A DNA stretch of 64,000 nucleotides from Sporichthya polymorpha DSM 43042 (GCF_000384115.1 NZ_KB913029.1:2579057-2643056); one strand, 5' to 3'. Shown: positions 33,131 through 42,728, numbered from the stretch's first letter. Numbers and translations: made by a program. Notes: generated by a model not told the origin, from the letters alone.

Positions 33131-35303
33131 TATCCGATTCGGCCGGCGCGCGCGGACGACAGCTGTCGTCGGCGTGGCCGCGCTCTCCGTGTTGCTCACC
33201 GGGTGCGGGGGCACCCGCATGAGCGACGAAGCGATCGTCGAGGCGGCGGGCGCTGCGCAGCAGGCGCAGGCCGGCGGCGCCGTCACCGACGGCCTCGGCG
33301 CGGTTCCGGGTGTCGACCCCGGCACCGGTGCGGCCCCCGCCGCCCCCGGCGCGGTCGGCAGCGACCCCGGCACGGTTGCCCCCGGTGCCACGACCGGCGG
33401 CGCGACCACCGGCGGTGGCTCGACCAACGCCGGCGGCGGCAAGAACAACGCCGGCGGTTCGACCAACGCCGGCGGCGCCACCACGGGTGGCGGCCAGGCG
33501 TCGGGCGGCCAGGCGGCCGGCCCGGTCACCCGCAAGTCCGTCATCAAGCTCGGCGCGGTCGGCACGTTCTCCGGCCCCGTCGGCGGTCTGGTGAAGGACA
33601 CCGTCACCGGTATCCGCGTCTGGGCGCAGGCTGTCAACGCGGCCGGCGGCATCAACGGCCACCCGGTCGAGATCCTCGTCGGTGACGACGGTGGTGACCC
33701 CGCGCGCTTCAACTCGATCCTGCAGCAGTTCGTCGAGCAGCAGGGCGTCCAGGCGTTCCTCTACACGACGCTCGGCTTCGCGCCGAACGGCAACAACAAG
33801 TACCTGGACTCGAAGAAGATCTTCACCTTCGCGCACGAGGGTGGCCTCGAGGTTCCCTACAAGAACCCGTACGTCCTCACGCCGGCCCCTGCGGGTCTGA
33901 CCTACGCGGACGTCATGGTGCTCTCGTTCGGCGCGGGCATCGGCGCGAAGGGCGGCGTCAAGCTCGCCTCGTTCGCCTGCAGTGACTTCGGTCTGTGCGA
34001 CAACTTCGACAAGCGCTGGAGCGACAAGAACGTCCTCGACAAGGCCGGCTTCTCGCTGGTCGCCCGTGGTCGTCCGTCGCTGACCCAGCCGGACTACACC
34101 TCGCAGTGCCTGGCCGCCAAGCAGGCCGGCGCCGAGGCGATCATCGTCGCCCTCGACGGTGCGGCCATCCGCCGCTTCGCCAGCGACTGCGCGCGGCAGA
34201 ACTACCGTCCGAAGCTCTCGTCCGCCGACCTGGTCATCACCAAGGACCTCCCCGGCGACAAGAACGTCGACGGCCTGGTGATCGGCACCAAGATGGCGCC
34301 GTTCACCAACACGGGCGTTGCGGGCATCAAGGAGATGCACACGGCGTTCGCCCGCTTCGCGCCGGGCCAGGTCATCACCGGTGGCATCTCGTACGGCTGG
34401 CTGATCGGTGAGTTCTTCGCCGCGGCCGCCAAGAACCTGCCGGACAAGCAGACTCTGAAGGACATCGAGGACGGCATCTACTCGATCAAGAACAACAACC
34501 TGAAGGGCATGACGTTCCCGATCACCATGACTCGGGGCAAGGCGATGGACCGTCAGCTCTGCTACGGCGTCGCGGTCGTCGCCGGTGACAAGTTCGCCAC
34601 CGGCTCGGGCAAGTCGTTCACCTGTGCCAAGAACGGCAAGCCGCTGAGCAACCCGGACGACTACTCGTCCCAGATGGGTGCGGCTGCCGGTGCGGTCGAG
34701 CAGGCCTCGCCGACCCGCGCCGCTCTGCAGGCGTCGACCCCGGCGGCGGCCCCGGCCGCCCCGGCGACGCAGCAGCAGGCGTGGCTGCCGGAGCTGAACC
34801 CGATCGTGGGTGTCGTGCCGGCCCGGGCCCGCGTGGCCACCTCGGCGCCCGCCCGTAACGCCACCGCCGGTGCGACGGCGACCGGCCAGCCGGCGGCGGA
34901 CACCTGCCCGCCGGACCGGGTCGCCGGCCTGTCCTACCTGCTGGACGCGATGCAGACCGGCAGCGCGGCCGGCCCCGGTGTGGTCTACGGCATCGCGCTC
35001 GCGGTGCTCGGAACCCCGCTGCCCGAGCCGCTCGGTCAGTTCCAGGGCCAGCTGCTCGCGGAGTCCGCGAAGTTCGTCGAGCAGTTCAGCAAGGACGCTC
35101 CGGCGGCCATCGCGGACTTCCGGACCTTCATCGAGCCGCTCGCGGCGTACAACGAGCAGGCCAACGGCTTCATCGACGCCGGCGCCGAGGCGCTCGACGG
35201 CATCGCGAAGGACTACGGTCAGTTCATCCAGCCGGGTGACCGCAGCCTGCAGCAGCTCGCGGCTTCGTTCCGCGACGCGAAGGCGACGAACACGCCCTGC
35301 TAG
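33123..35303 (+). CDS. Liv-type substrate-binding lipoprotein with extra C-terminal domain
   Basis: 726 residues from a GTG overlapping the LivF-like stop, behind GGAGGAA. A signal peptide ends in the lipobox LLTGCGG, so the protein is lipid-anchored. A Gly/Thr/Ala-rich linker runs to about residue 130. The periplasmic-binding domain (about 135-520) holds VGTFSGPVGGLVKDTV, VGDDGGDPARFNS and LTQPDYTSQCLAAK. A further 200 residues follow: an Ala/Pro linker, then a helical domain with CPPDRVAGLSYLLDAMQ. The paralogue at 54151 ends after the binding domain, so the extra domain is a specific addition. Confidence 0.92.
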   Translation: MSDIRFGRRARTTAVVGVAALSVLLTGCGGTRMSDEAIVEAAGAAQQAQAGGAVTDGLGAVPGVDPGTGAAPAAPGAVGSDPGTVAPGATTGGATTGGGSTNAGGGKNNAGGSTNAGGATTGGGQASGGQAAGPVTRKSVIKLGAVGTFSGPVGGLVKDTVTGIRVWAQAVNAAGGINGHPVEILVGDDGGDPARFNSILQQFVEQQGVQAFLYTTLGFAPNGNNKYLDSKKIFTFAHEGGLEVPYKNPYVLTPAPAGLTYADVMVLSFGAGIGAKGGVKLASFACSDFGLCDNFDKRWSDKNVLDKAGFSLVARGRPSLTQPDYTSQCLAAKQAGAEAIIVALDGAAIRRFASDCARQNYRPKLSSADLVITKDLPGDKNVDGLVIGTKMAPFTNTGVAGIKEMHTAFARFAPGQVITGGISYGWLIGEFFAAAAKNLPDKQTLKDIEDGIYSIKNNNLKGMTFPITMTRGKAMDRQLCYGVAVVAGDKFATGSGKSFTCAKNGKPLSNPDDYSSQMGAAAGAVEQASPTRAALQASTPAAAPAAPATQQQAWLPELNPIVGVVPARARVATSAPARNATAGATATGQPAADTCPPDRVAGLSYLLDAMQTGSAAGPGVVYGIALAVLGTPLPEPLGQFQGQLLAESAKFVEQFSKDAPAAIADFRTFIEPLAAYNEQANGFIDAGAEALDGIAKDYGQFIQPGDRSLQQLAASFRDAKATNTPC

Positions 35304-35318
35304 AAAGCGGACACCCCT

Positions 35319-35352
35319 CCGGTGGGGTCTCCGCTGCCGGAGACTCCACCGG
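35319..35352 (+). terminator. hairpin before the molybdoenzyme gene
   Basis: CCGGTGGGGTCTCCG pairs with CGGAGACTCCACCGG (one mismatch in 15) around a CTGC loop. It lies between the binding-protein stop and the next start and reaches the ribosome site (GGAAGGGGG at 35351). It may attenuate or stabilise the transcript, lowering expression of the genes after it. Confidence 0.5.
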
Positions 35353-35364
35353 AAGGGGGAACCG

Positions 35365-37593
35365 ATGCGTACCGCCCGTCGCATCTGCCCGTTGTGCGAG
35401 GCCATGTGCGGCCTCGACGTCACGCTCGAGGTCGCGCCCGACGGGACGGAGGTCGTCACCGCCGTCCGCGGCGCCGACGACGACGTGTTCAGCCGCGGCT
35501 ACCAGTGCCCCAAGGGCATCAACCTCGGGGCGCTGGACAGCGATCCGGACCGCCTGACGGTCCCGCTGATCCGCACCGACGACGGCTTCGTCGAGGCCTC
35601 CTGGGAGGAGGCCTTCGCGGCCGTCCGGGCCGGCCTCGACGCGGTGCGCGAGGCCCACGGCTCCGAAGCCTTCGCGCTGTACCGGGGCAACCCCACGGCC
35701 CACAACTTCGCCGCGGTGCCCTACCTGCGCGTCCTCATGGGCGCGATGAAGACCCGTCAGCACTACACGGCCAGCTCGGCCGACCAGATGCCGGCGCACG
35801 TGGCTGCCGGCGCGGTGTTCGGGTCCCCGATGTCGATCCCGGTCCCGGACATCGATCACACCTCGTACCTGCTGATGCTCGGCGCCAACCCGCTGGTCTC
35901 CAACGGCAGCCTGTTCACCGCCCCGGACCTGCCGCGCCGGCTGCGGGAGCTCAAGAAGCGCGGCGGCTCGCTGGTCGTCGTCGACCCGAAGCGCACCGAG
36001 ACCGCCCGCCGCGCCGACCGGCACCTCGCGATCCGCCCCGGTACCGACGCCCTGTTCCTGCTCGCGCTCCTCGCGGAGCTCGACGCCACCGGCAAGGTGA
36101 CGCCGGGTCAGCACGCGGCGGCCTTCGCGGGCCTCGACGAGGTGCTCCGCCTCGCCGCCCCGTTCACGCCGGAGCGCGTCGCGGGCGCGACCGGCCTCGA
36201 CCCGGCCGACATCCGCGCGGTGGCGCAGGACCTGGCCGCCGCCTCGACCGCCGCGGTCTACGGGCGGATCGGGACGTGCACGACGGTCCACGGCACCCTC
36301 ACGCAGTGGCTGATCATGGTGCTCAATGCCGTGACCGGGAACCTCGATCGGCCCGGCGGCGCGATGTTCCCGCGCAGCGCGATCCGCCCCGCCTACCTGC
36401 CCGAGGCGCCGATGAAGGTCGGGCGCTGGCACAGCCGCGTGCGGAACCTGCCTGAGGTGATCGGAGAGTTCCCGGTCGCCACCCTCGCCGACGAGATCGC
36501 CGAGCCCGGGGCCGGGCAGATCCGCGCTCTGATCACCGTCGCCGGCAACCCCGTCATCTCCGCGCCGAACGGCGACCGGCTCGACCAAGCCCTGCCGACG
36601 CTCGATTTTCTGGTCAGCGTCGACCCGTATCTGAACGAGACCACTCGGCACGCGAACGTGATCCTGCCGCCCCCGCGGGTGATGCAGAACGGCCACTTCG
36701 ACTGGCTGCTCAGCGGTTTCCAGGTCCGCGCGGTCGTCCGCTACACGCCGGCCGCGGTCGACCTGGCGCCCGGTCAGCTCTCCGAGGCGGACATCCTCGC
36801 GCGCCTCGCGGCCATCTGCGCCGGGAACGACACCCCGGCCGCGGCGGCCGCCGCCGGCGCCAAGCTCGTCGATGGCATCCTCACGCGCGCCGTGACGATG
36901 CCCGGCTCGCCGGTCGAGGGCCGGGACCCCGCCGAGTTGCTCGCCGCGGTCACCGGCCGCAGCGACCTCGAGCGCCACCTCGACGTGATGCTGCGCCTCG
37001 GCCCGTTCGGCGACGGCTTTGGCGCGAACCCCGACGGGATCACCCTCGAGAAGCTGCTGGAGCACCCCGAGGGCATCGACTGCGGGCCGATGGAGCCGCG
37101 CCTGACCGAGGTGACGATCCACCCGGACGGGCTCGTCCGGCTCTGCCCGGCAGAGTTCGCCGCGCAGGTCGAGACTCTCGCCGCCGACCTCGACCGCGCC
37201 TGGCCGGAGTACGTGCTGATCGGCCGCCGTGCGCTGCGGTCCAACAACAGCTGGATGCACAACCTGCCGGACCTGATCGGCGGCTCGACGCGGTGCACGT
37301 TGCAGATGCATCCCGACGACGCGGCCAAGCTCGGGATCGCCGACGGCGCCGATGTGACGATCACGTCCGCCGCCGGATCGGTGACGGCTCCGGCCGAGCT
37401 CACGCCGGCGATGCGCGCCGGTGTCGTGAGCCTGCCCCACGGATGGGGCCACGACGTCCCCGGCGTCCGGCTGAAGGTCGCCACCTCGGCGGCCGGCGTC
37501 AACGCCAACGCCCTGACCGATCACCGCGTGGTCGACCCGCTCTCCGGCACCGCCGTTTTCAACGGGGTGCCGGTCGAACTGACCCCCGCTTAG
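35365..37593 (+). CDS. molybdopterin oxidoreductase, DMSO-reductase superfamily (copy 1)
   Basis: 742 residues. The N-terminal [4Fe-4S] motif is C-x2-C-x3-C (CPLCEAMCG) with a fourth cysteine in YQCPKG, the Lys being the usual electron relay between cluster and pterin. Pterin-binding regions include LLMLGANPLVSNGS, VVDPKRTETARRADRH, GRIGTCTTVHG and the C-terminal SLPHGWGHD. It has no signal peptide, so it is cytoplasmic. It could hydroxylate or hydrate its substrate or reduce an oxo group; the reaction is not predictable. It is placed between the importer and an SDR/acyl-CoA dehydrogenase pair. Copy 2 is at 56892. Confidence 0.9.
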   Translation: MRTARRICPLCEAMCGLDVTLEVAPDGTEVVTAVRGADDDVFSRGYQCPKGINLGALDSDPDRLTVPLIRTDDGFVEASWEEAFAAVRAGLDAVREAHGSEAFALYRGNPTAHNFAAVPYLRVLMGAMKTRQHYTASSADQMPAHVAAGAVFGSPMSIPVPDIDHTSYLLMLGANPLVSNGSLFTAPDLPRRLRELKKRGGSLVVVDPKRTETARRADRHLAIRPGTDALFLLALLAELDATGKVTPGQHAAAFAGLDEVLRLAAPFTPERVAGATGLDPADIRAVAQDLAAASTAAVYGRIGTCTTVHGTLTQWLIMVLNAVTGNLDRPGGAMFPRSAIRPAYLPEAPMKVGRWHSRVRNLPEVIGEFPVATLADEIAEPGAGQIRALITVAGNPVISAPNGDRLDQALPTLDFLVSVDPYLNETTRHANVILPPPRVMQNGHFDWLLSGFQVRAVVRYTPAAVDLAPGQLSEADILARLAAICAGNDTPAAAAAAGAKLVDGILTRAVTMPGSPVEGRDPAELLAAVTGRSDLERHLDVMLRLGPFGDGFGANPDGITLEKLLEHPEGIDCGPMEPRLTEVTIHPDGLVRLCPAEFAAQVETLAADLDRAWPEYVLIGRRALRSNNSWMHNLPDLIGGSTRCTLQMHPDDAAKLGIADGADVTITSAAGSVTAPAELTPAMRAGVVSLPHGWGHDVPGVRLKVATSAAGVNANALTDHRVVDPLSGTAVFNGVPVELTPA

Positions 37594-37616
37594 CAACCCG
37601 CACGCAAGGAGTACGT

Positions 37617-38384
37617 ATGTCAGGCCCGCTCGCCGGGGAGATCGCGCTCGTCACGGGGGCATCCGGTGGTCTCGGCCGCCGGTTCGCCGTCGCGCTCGCG
37701 GAGCAGGGGGCGACGGTCGTCGCCACCGCTCGACGCAAGGACCGGCTCGACGAGGTCGCCGCGGAGATCGCGAACGGCGGCGGTCGGTGCGTCCCGTGGG
37801 CGCTCGACCTCGAGAACGACGACCTCGGCGAGGCGCTCGCCCGGATCTCCGACGAGGTCGGGCTGATCACGATCCTCGTGAACAACGCGGCGGCGGTCGA
37901 CGGCCGCCGCGCGCACAAGATGCCGGTCGAGCTGACCGACACCGTTCTCGACACGAACCTGCGAGCGCCGTGGCTGCTCGCCACCGGCGTCGCCGCGCGG
38001 TTGATCGAGGCCGGCCGGGGCGGGCGCATCGTGAACATCTCCTCGATAGCCGCGACCAACTACGGCCCGGACTCGGCACCGGCCGCGCTCTACTCCGTCA
38101 CCAAGGCCGCGCTGAATCGCATGACCGAGGTCCTCGGGGTCGAATGGGCGCGGTTCGGGATCAACGTCAACGGCATCGAGCCCGGCTTCGTCCACACGGA
38201 GATGGTCGGCGGGATGATGGAGCGGACCGGTCTGACCGTGGATCAGGTCGCCGCCCGGCAACCGCGCAAGCGGATGATGACGCCGGCAGACCTCGACGGC
38301 ACCCTGCTGTACCTCGTGGGCCCGGCCTCGGCCACGGTCACCGGCACGGTCGTCGTCGTCGACGACGGCGGGTTCGGGCGCTGA
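37617..38384 (+). CDS. SDR-family oxidoreductase
   Basis: 255-residue short-chain dehydrogenase/reductase. Cofactor motif VTGASGGLG, NNAA motif in ILVNNAAAV, catalytic serine in NISSIAA and the Tyr-Lys pair in YSVTKAAL. The Arg after ATARRK suggests NADP. ATG with AAGGAG eight bases before. It follows the molybdoenzyme and precedes an acyl-CoA dehydrogenase, so a 3-hydroxyacyl-CoA or ring ketone/alcohol step is plausible. Confidence 0.92.
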   Translation: MSGPLAGEIALVTGASGGLGRRFAVALAEQGATVVATARRKDRLDEVAAEIANGGGRCVPWALDLENDDLGEALARISDEVGLITILVNNAAAVDGRRAHKMPVELTDTVLDTNLRAPWLLATGVAARLIEAGRGGRIVNISSIAATNYGPDSAPAALYSVTKAALNRMTEVLGVEWARFGINVNGIEPGFVHTEMVGGMMERTGLTVDQVAARQPRKRMMTPADLDGTLLYLVGPASATVTGTVVVVDDGGFGR

Positions 38385-38385
38385 C

Positions 38386-39552
38386 ATGGCCACCGACCTC
38401 TGGGCGCCCCGCCCGTTCTTCGACGCTGACCACGAGGCGTTCCGCGACGCCGTCCGCACCTTCGTGACTCGGCACGTCGCGGGAGAGATGGACCGCTGGG
38501 AGCACGAGGGCATCGTGTCCCGCGACGTCTGGCTCGAGGCCGGGCGCCAAGGCCTGCTCGGCATCTCGTTCCCCGAGAAGTTCGGGGGCGGCGGTGTCGA
38601 GGACTACCGCTTCCGCTGCGTGGTGATCGAGGAACTGCAGCGCGTGGGAGCGGCCTCACTCGCCGTCAGTTTCGCGACACAGTCGGACATCGCGGCGCCG
38701 TACCTGCGCGACTTCGGCTCTGTGGAACAGCGGGAGCGCTGGCTCCCCGGCTGCTCCACGGGTGAGCACATCGTCGCGATCGCGATGACCGAGCCCGGCA
38801 CCGGCAGTGACCTGCAAGGGATCCGGACGACTGCCCGCCGCGACGGGTCGGACTGGATCCTCAACGGGTCGAAGACCTTCATCAGCAACGGCATCCTCGC
38901 CGACCTCGTGGTCGTCGTCGCCCGCACCGATCCGGACGCGGGCAGCCGCGGGTTCAGTCTGTTCGTCGTCGAGGAGGGCATGCCCGGGTTCTCCCGCGGC
39001 CGCAACCTCGACAAGGTCGGTCTGCACGGGCAGGACACCGCGGAGCTCGTCTTCGAAGACGTGCGCGTCCCGGAAGCGAACCTGCTCGGCGAGCCCGGTG
39101 GGGGCTTCTCGATGCTGATGCGCCAGCTCGCCGGCGAACGGATGAGCATCGCGTACACCGCGTGTGCGGGCAGCCGGGCCGCGCTGGCGTGGACGTTGGA
39201 GTACGTCCGCGACCGCTCTGCGTTCGGCCGGCGGGTGGCGGACTTCCAGAACACGCAGTTCGTCCTCGCGGAGTGCGTGACCGAGCTCGACGTCACCCAG
39301 GCCTACGTCGAATCGCTCGTCGACCCGCTGAACCGCGGCGAGCTCTCCGCGGTCGACGCCGCCAAGGCGAAGTGGTGGGGCTCGGAGATGCACAAGCGCA
39401 CCGTGGACCGCTGCCTGCAGCTCTTCGGCGGCTACGGCTACATGGAGGAGTACCCGATCGCGCGGGCCTACCGGGACACCCGGATCTCGACGATCTACGG
39501 CGGAACCACCGAGATCATGAAGGTGATCATCGGCCGCGACCTGGTCGGCTGA
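38386..39552 (+). CDS. acyl-CoA dehydrogenase
   Basis: 388-residue FAD-dependent acyl-CoA dehydrogenase with the full family pattern: AMTEPGTGSDLQGI (FAD site), ILNGSKTFISNG, the FGRRVADFQNTQF stretch, QLFGGYGYMEEYP and the C-terminal YGGTTEIMKVIIGRDL. It looks like a complete homotetrameric type, unlike the following pair. It starts two bases after the SDR stop and is the last gene of the importer operon. Confidence 0.93.
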   Translation: MATDLWAPRPFFDADHEAFRDAVRTFVTRHVAGEMDRWEHEGIVSRDVWLEAGRQGLLGISFPEKFGGGGVEDYRFRCVVIEELQRVGAASLAVSFATQSDIAAPYLRDFGSVEQRERWLPGCSTGEHIVAIAMTEPGTGSDLQGIRTTARRDGSDWILNGSKTFISNGILADLVVVVARTDPDAGSRGFSLFVVEEGMPGFSRGRNLDKVGLHGQDTAELVFEDVRVPEANLLGEPGGGFSMLMRQLAGERMSIAYTACAGSRAALAWTLEYVRDRSAFGRRVADFQNTQFVLAECVTELDVTQAYVESLVDPLNRGELSAVDAAKAKWWGSEMHKRTVDRCLQLFGGYGYMEEYPIARAYRDTRISTIYGGTTEIMKVIIGRDLVG

Positions 39553-39564
39553 GTCTCCGGTAAT

Positions 39565-39577
39565 CTAAAGGTATTAG
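39565..39577. promoter_or_regulatory. CTA-N7-TAG operator, distal site
   Basis: CTAAAGGTATTAG, an exact dyad, with GACA following as at 49187. It begins 12 bases after the preceding stop codon. With the site at 39621 it forms a pair 56 bases apart, upstream of the beta-oxidation-like operon. Confidence 0.65.
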
Positions 39578-39620
39578 ACAGCGTTGTCTCGGCTGGATCA
39601 GCACCGAGAACGCGCGTAAC

Positions 39621-39633
39621 CTATACCTTGTAG
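39621..39633. promoter_or_regulatory. CTA-N7-TAG operator, proximal site
   Basis: The best formed site in the window: AACCTA at 39619-39624 region and TAGGTT form six-base arms around seven bases (AACCTATACCTTGTAGGTT). TATACC within it may be the -10. It ends 34 bases before the GTG start at 39668. Confidence 0.7.
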
Positions 39634-39667
39634 GTTAGTGGGTGGAGAGATGCCGGGAGGCGGAGGA

Positions 39668-40852
39668 GTGACGGACCTGTCCGCACGGGTCGACGCGCTG
39701 CTGGCGCAGTGCGACCCGGCCACGACCGCACCGCAGGAGTTCCTGCGGGCGCGGTTCGACGCGGGCCTGGCACGGGTGGACTACCCGGTCGGGCGCGGTG
39801 GGCTGGGCCTGGATCCCGTGCTGCAGGAGACCGTCGACCGCGCGCTCTCCGCGGCCGGCGCCCCGGGCAACGACCCGGACAACAACGTCATCGGGCTCGG
39901 CATGGCGGCCCCGACGCTGCTCGCGTTCGGGACGCCGGAGCAACTCGACCGCTGGCTCCGGCCGCTGTGGACGGGGGAGGAGCTGTGGTGCCAGCTCTTC
40001 TCGGAGCCCGGCGCCGGGTCCGACCTCGCCGGTCTCGCCACCTCAGCGGTCCGGGACGGCGACGCCCCGGACGCCGACTGGGTCGTCAACGGCCAGAAGG
40101 TCTGGACCACGCTCGCGCATCAGGCCCGCTGGGCGCTGCTCGTCGCGCGGACCGACCCGACGGTGCCGAAGCACCGCGGCCTCACCTACTTCGTCGTCGA
40201 CATGCAGGCGCCCGGGATCGAGATCCGGCCGCTGCGTCAGATCACCGGTGAGACCGAGTTCAACGAGGTCTTCCTGACCGACGTCCGCGTTCCCGACGCC
40301 TACCGCATCGGGGCCGTCGGCGCGGGCTGGGCGGTCACGCAGGGCACGCTGATGAACGAGCGGGTCCAGTACACGTCCGGCCCCGCCCCCCGCGGGTCCG
40401 GACCGATCGGTTGCGTCGTCGAGGCCTGGCGCGCGCACCCGGAGCAGCGGACCGCCGGCCTCCAGACGCGCCTGCTCGAACTCTGGGTCGACGCCGAGGT
40501 CGCCCGGCTCGCCGCCGCGCGCCTCGGTCAGCAGATCGCGGCCGGTCAGCCGGGCCCGGAGGGGTCGGCGGCCAAGCTCGAGTACGCGCGGCTGAACCAG
40601 GCGATCTCCTCCCTCGAGCTCGACCTGCTCGGCGACGACGGCCTGCGGTACGCGGACTACACCACGCGCATGCCGGTGATGGAGCCCGAGGAGACCAAGG
40701 AACCGGGCTGGCGCTACCTGCGCTCGCGGGCGAACTCGATCGAGGGCGGGACGTCGGAGATCCTGCGCAACATCGTCGCGGAACGCGTGCTCGGCCTGCC
40801 CGCCGAACCTCGCGCGGACAAGAACACCGCGTGGAAGGACCTGCCGCGATGA
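39668..40852 (+). CDS. acyl-CoA dehydrogenase, subunit A of a probable heteromer
   Basis: 394 residues from a GTG with GGAGG eight bases upstream; an ATG at 39650 is the alternative. The FAD-binding LFSEPGAGSDLAGL and WVVNGQKVWTT and the C-terminal SIEGGTSEILRNIVAERVLGLP are intact, the latter containing the Glu-Gly-Gly-Thr stretch where the catalytic base of this class lies. Paired with the next gene by a 4-base overlap, as in FadE28/29-type alpha2beta2 dehydrogenases that act on bulky CoA esters in steroid catabolism. Confidence 0.92.
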   Translation: MTDLSARVDALLAQCDPATTAPQEFLRARFDAGLARVDYPVGRGGLGLDPVLQETVDRALSAAGAPGNDPDNNVIGLGMAAPTLLAFGTPEQLDRWLRPLWTGEELWCQLFSEPGAGSDLAGLATSAVRDGDAPDADWVVNGQKVWTTLAHQARWALLVARTDPTVPKHRGLTYFVVDMQAPGIEIRPLRQITGETEFNEVFLTDVRVPDAYRIGAVGAGWAVTQGTLMNERVQYTSGPAPRGSGPIGCVVEAWRAHPEQRTAGLQTRLLELWVDAEVARLAAARLGQQIAAGQPGPEGSAAKLEYARLNQAISSLELDLLGDDGLRYADYTTRMPVMEPEETKEPGWRYLRSRANSIEGGTSEILRNIVAERVLGLPAEPRADKNTAWKDLPR

Positions 40853-41952
40853 GCGTCGGAGACCTCCTCTACACCGACACCGAGGAGCAGTTGCGGGCCA
40901 GCGTCCGCGACCTGCTCACCGACCGGGCTCCCTGGCCGGCCGTGCTCGCACGGACCGAGACCGCGGAGCCGGTCGACACCGACCTCTGGCGGCGCCTGGC
41001 GCAGCTCGGCGGCGCCGGCCTGGCCGTGCCCTCGGCGTGGGGCGGCGTCGACGCGTCCTGGCGCGAGGCGGCCGTCGTCGCCGAGGAACTCGGGCGGGCC
41101 GTCGCGCCCGTGCCGTTCCTCGGGCACGCCGTCGCCACCGCGCTGCTCCTGGAGCTCGGCGCCGAGGACCTGCTCCCCGCCGTCGCGGCGGGGGAGCGCA
41201 CCGCGGCCGTCGTCGTGCGCGCCGCCACCGCCGCGCACGAGAACGCGGCTTCCGTGGACCTCCAGGACGGTCGGCTGCACGGTTCGGTGCCGGCCGTCCT
41301 GGACGCCACCACCGCCGACCTGCTGCTGGTCCGGGCCGGGGACGCGCTGTACGCCGTCGACGCGGCGGACGCCCGCGTCACGCCGGCGCCGTCGCTGGAC
41401 CGGACCCGCCCGATCGCGGACATCAGCTTCGACGGGGCGCCGGGCACGGTCGTGGCCTCCGGGCCGGCGGTCGACGAGGCGCTCGCGAAGGCGCTGCAGA
41501 TCGGGGCGGTCCTGCTGGCCGCCGAGCAGCTCGGGCTCGCTCAGCGCTGCTTGGAGATCGCGGTCCAGTATCTGCAGACGCGTCGTCAGTTCGGTCGCCT
41601 GATCGGGGAGTTCCAGGCTCTCAAGCACCGCGCCGCCGACGTGTGGGTCCGCAACAGCGGCGTCCGCGCCGCCGCGCGGTACGCCGCCGACTGCGCCGCC
41701 ACGGACGCGGCCGACCTGCCCGTCGCGGCCGCGCTCGCGCAGGCCGCCGCCTCACCCGCCGCCGAGCTCGCCGCGCAGGAGTGCCTGCAGCTGCACGGCG
41801 GCATCGGTTTCACCTGGGAGCTCCCCGTGCACCTGTACCTGAAGCGGGCCAAGAGCTCGGCGATCCTGCTCGGGACCGCGGACCGGCACCGGGCCGCGAT
41901 CGGCGACCTGGTCGGGATCCCCGCGGTGCCGACCGGAGGGGCCGCCGCATGA
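40849..41952 (+). CDS. acyl-CoA dehydrogenase, subunit B of a probable heteromer
   Basis: 367 residues. It has the acyl-CoA dehydrogenase fold but lacks the normal middle FAD motif (TEPGxGSD is missing) and the C-terminal EGGT stretch. It keeps YLQTRRQFGRLIGEFQALKH and LQLHGGIGFTWELPVHLYLKRA, which are typical of the non-catalytic partner in heteromeric enzymes. The start overlaps the preceding stop (ATGA). The missing motifs mean it would not be active alone. Confidence 0.9.
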   Translation: MSVGDLLYTDTEEQLRASVRDLLTDRAPWPAVLARTETAEPVDTDLWRRLAQLGGAGLAVPSAWGGVDASWREAAVVAEELGRAVAPVPFLGHAVATALLLELGAEDLLPAVAAGERTAAVVVRAATAAHENAASVDLQDGRLHGSVPAVLDATTADLLLVRAGDALYAVDAADARVTPAPSLDRTRPIADISFDGAPGTVVASGPAVDEALAKALQIGAVLLAAEQLGLAQRCLEIAVQYLQTRRQFGRLIGEFQALKHRAADVWVRNSGVRAAARYAADCAATDAADLPVAAALAQAAASPAAELAAQECLQLHGGIGFTWELPVHLYLKRAKSSAILLGTADRHRAAIGDLVGIPAVPTGGAAA

Positions 41953-42704
41953 TCGACCTGACCGGACTTCACGTCGTCGTCACCGGCGGCAACTCGGGCC
42001 TGGGCCTCGGCATGGCCCTGGGGGTCGCGCGGGCCGGGGCGAACGTCTCGATCTGGGGCCGCAACGCCGAGCGCAACGCCGAGGCGGCCGCGCAGGTCGC
42101 CGCCCTCGGGGTGCAGGCGCTCCCCGTCGAGTGCGATGTCACCGACGAGAAGGACATCGCCGCGGCGATGGACCGCACGATCGAGTCCCTCGGCCCGCTC
42201 GGGTGCATGGTCGCGAACGCCGGGATCGCCGGCGAGACCAAGCTCGTCGACACCTCGCTGGACGAATGGCACCGCATCATGCGCGTCAACGTCGACGGCG
42301 TGTTTCTGACGGCCCGTGAGGCGGGCCGGCGCTTCGTCGCGCAGGACACGGGCGGCTCGCTCGTCCTCGTCTCCTCGACCGCGAGCCGGTTCGGTGCCGG
42401 CGGGCTCGGCGCCTACGCCACCAGCAAGTCCGCCGTGGTCGGCATGGGGCGCACCTTCGCCGTCGAGCTGGCCCGGCACCGCGTCCGCGCCAACGTGCTC
42501 ATCCCCGGCTGGACCCGTACCGCGATGAACGAGCACCTGCAGGCCGACGAACGCTTTCTGGCGGCGACGACCGCTCGTACCCCGGTCCGCCGGTGGGCCA
42601 CCGCCGACGAGTTCGAGAAGGTCGCCGTGTTCCTCGCCGACCCCAGCCAGACCTTCCACACCGGCAACGAAGTCGTCGTCGACGGCGGCTACTGCATCTT
42701 CTGA
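41949..42704 (+). CDS. SDR-family oxidoreductase
   Basis: 251-residue short-chain dehydrogenase: cofactor motif VTGGNSGLG, NAG motif in MVANAGIAG, catalytic Ser in VSSTASRF and Tyr-Lys in YATSKSAVVG; C-terminal NEVVVDGGY. Start overlaps the preceding stop. In this beta-oxidation-like operon it probably oxidises a hydroxyacyl-CoA or ring alcohol. Confidence 0.92.
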   Translation: MIDLTGLHVVVTGGNSGLGLGMALGVARAGANVSIWGRNAERNAEAAAQVAALGVQALPVECDVTDEKDIAAAMDRTIESLGPLGCMVANAGIAGETKLVDTSLDEWHRIMRVNVDGVFLTAREAGRRFVAQDTGGSLVLVSSTASRFGAGGLGAYATSKSAVVGMGRTFAVELARHRVRANVLIPGWTRTAMNEHLQADERFLAATTARTPVRRWATADEFEKVAVFLADPSQTFHTGNEVVVDGGYCIF

Positions 42705-42728
42705 CCCGACCGCCCGACCGCCCGACGC
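42705..42728. repeat. three 8-bp tandem repeats
   Basis: CCCGACCG twice, then CCCGACGC, directly after the SDR stop. A short slippage-type repeat with no evident role. Confidence 0.6.

Noticed and set aside
35365-37593. Periplasmic (Tat-exported) molybdoenzyme
   Set aside because: The iron-sulfur motif begins at about residue 8 and no twin-arginine signal with a hydrophobic segment precedes it; same for 56892.
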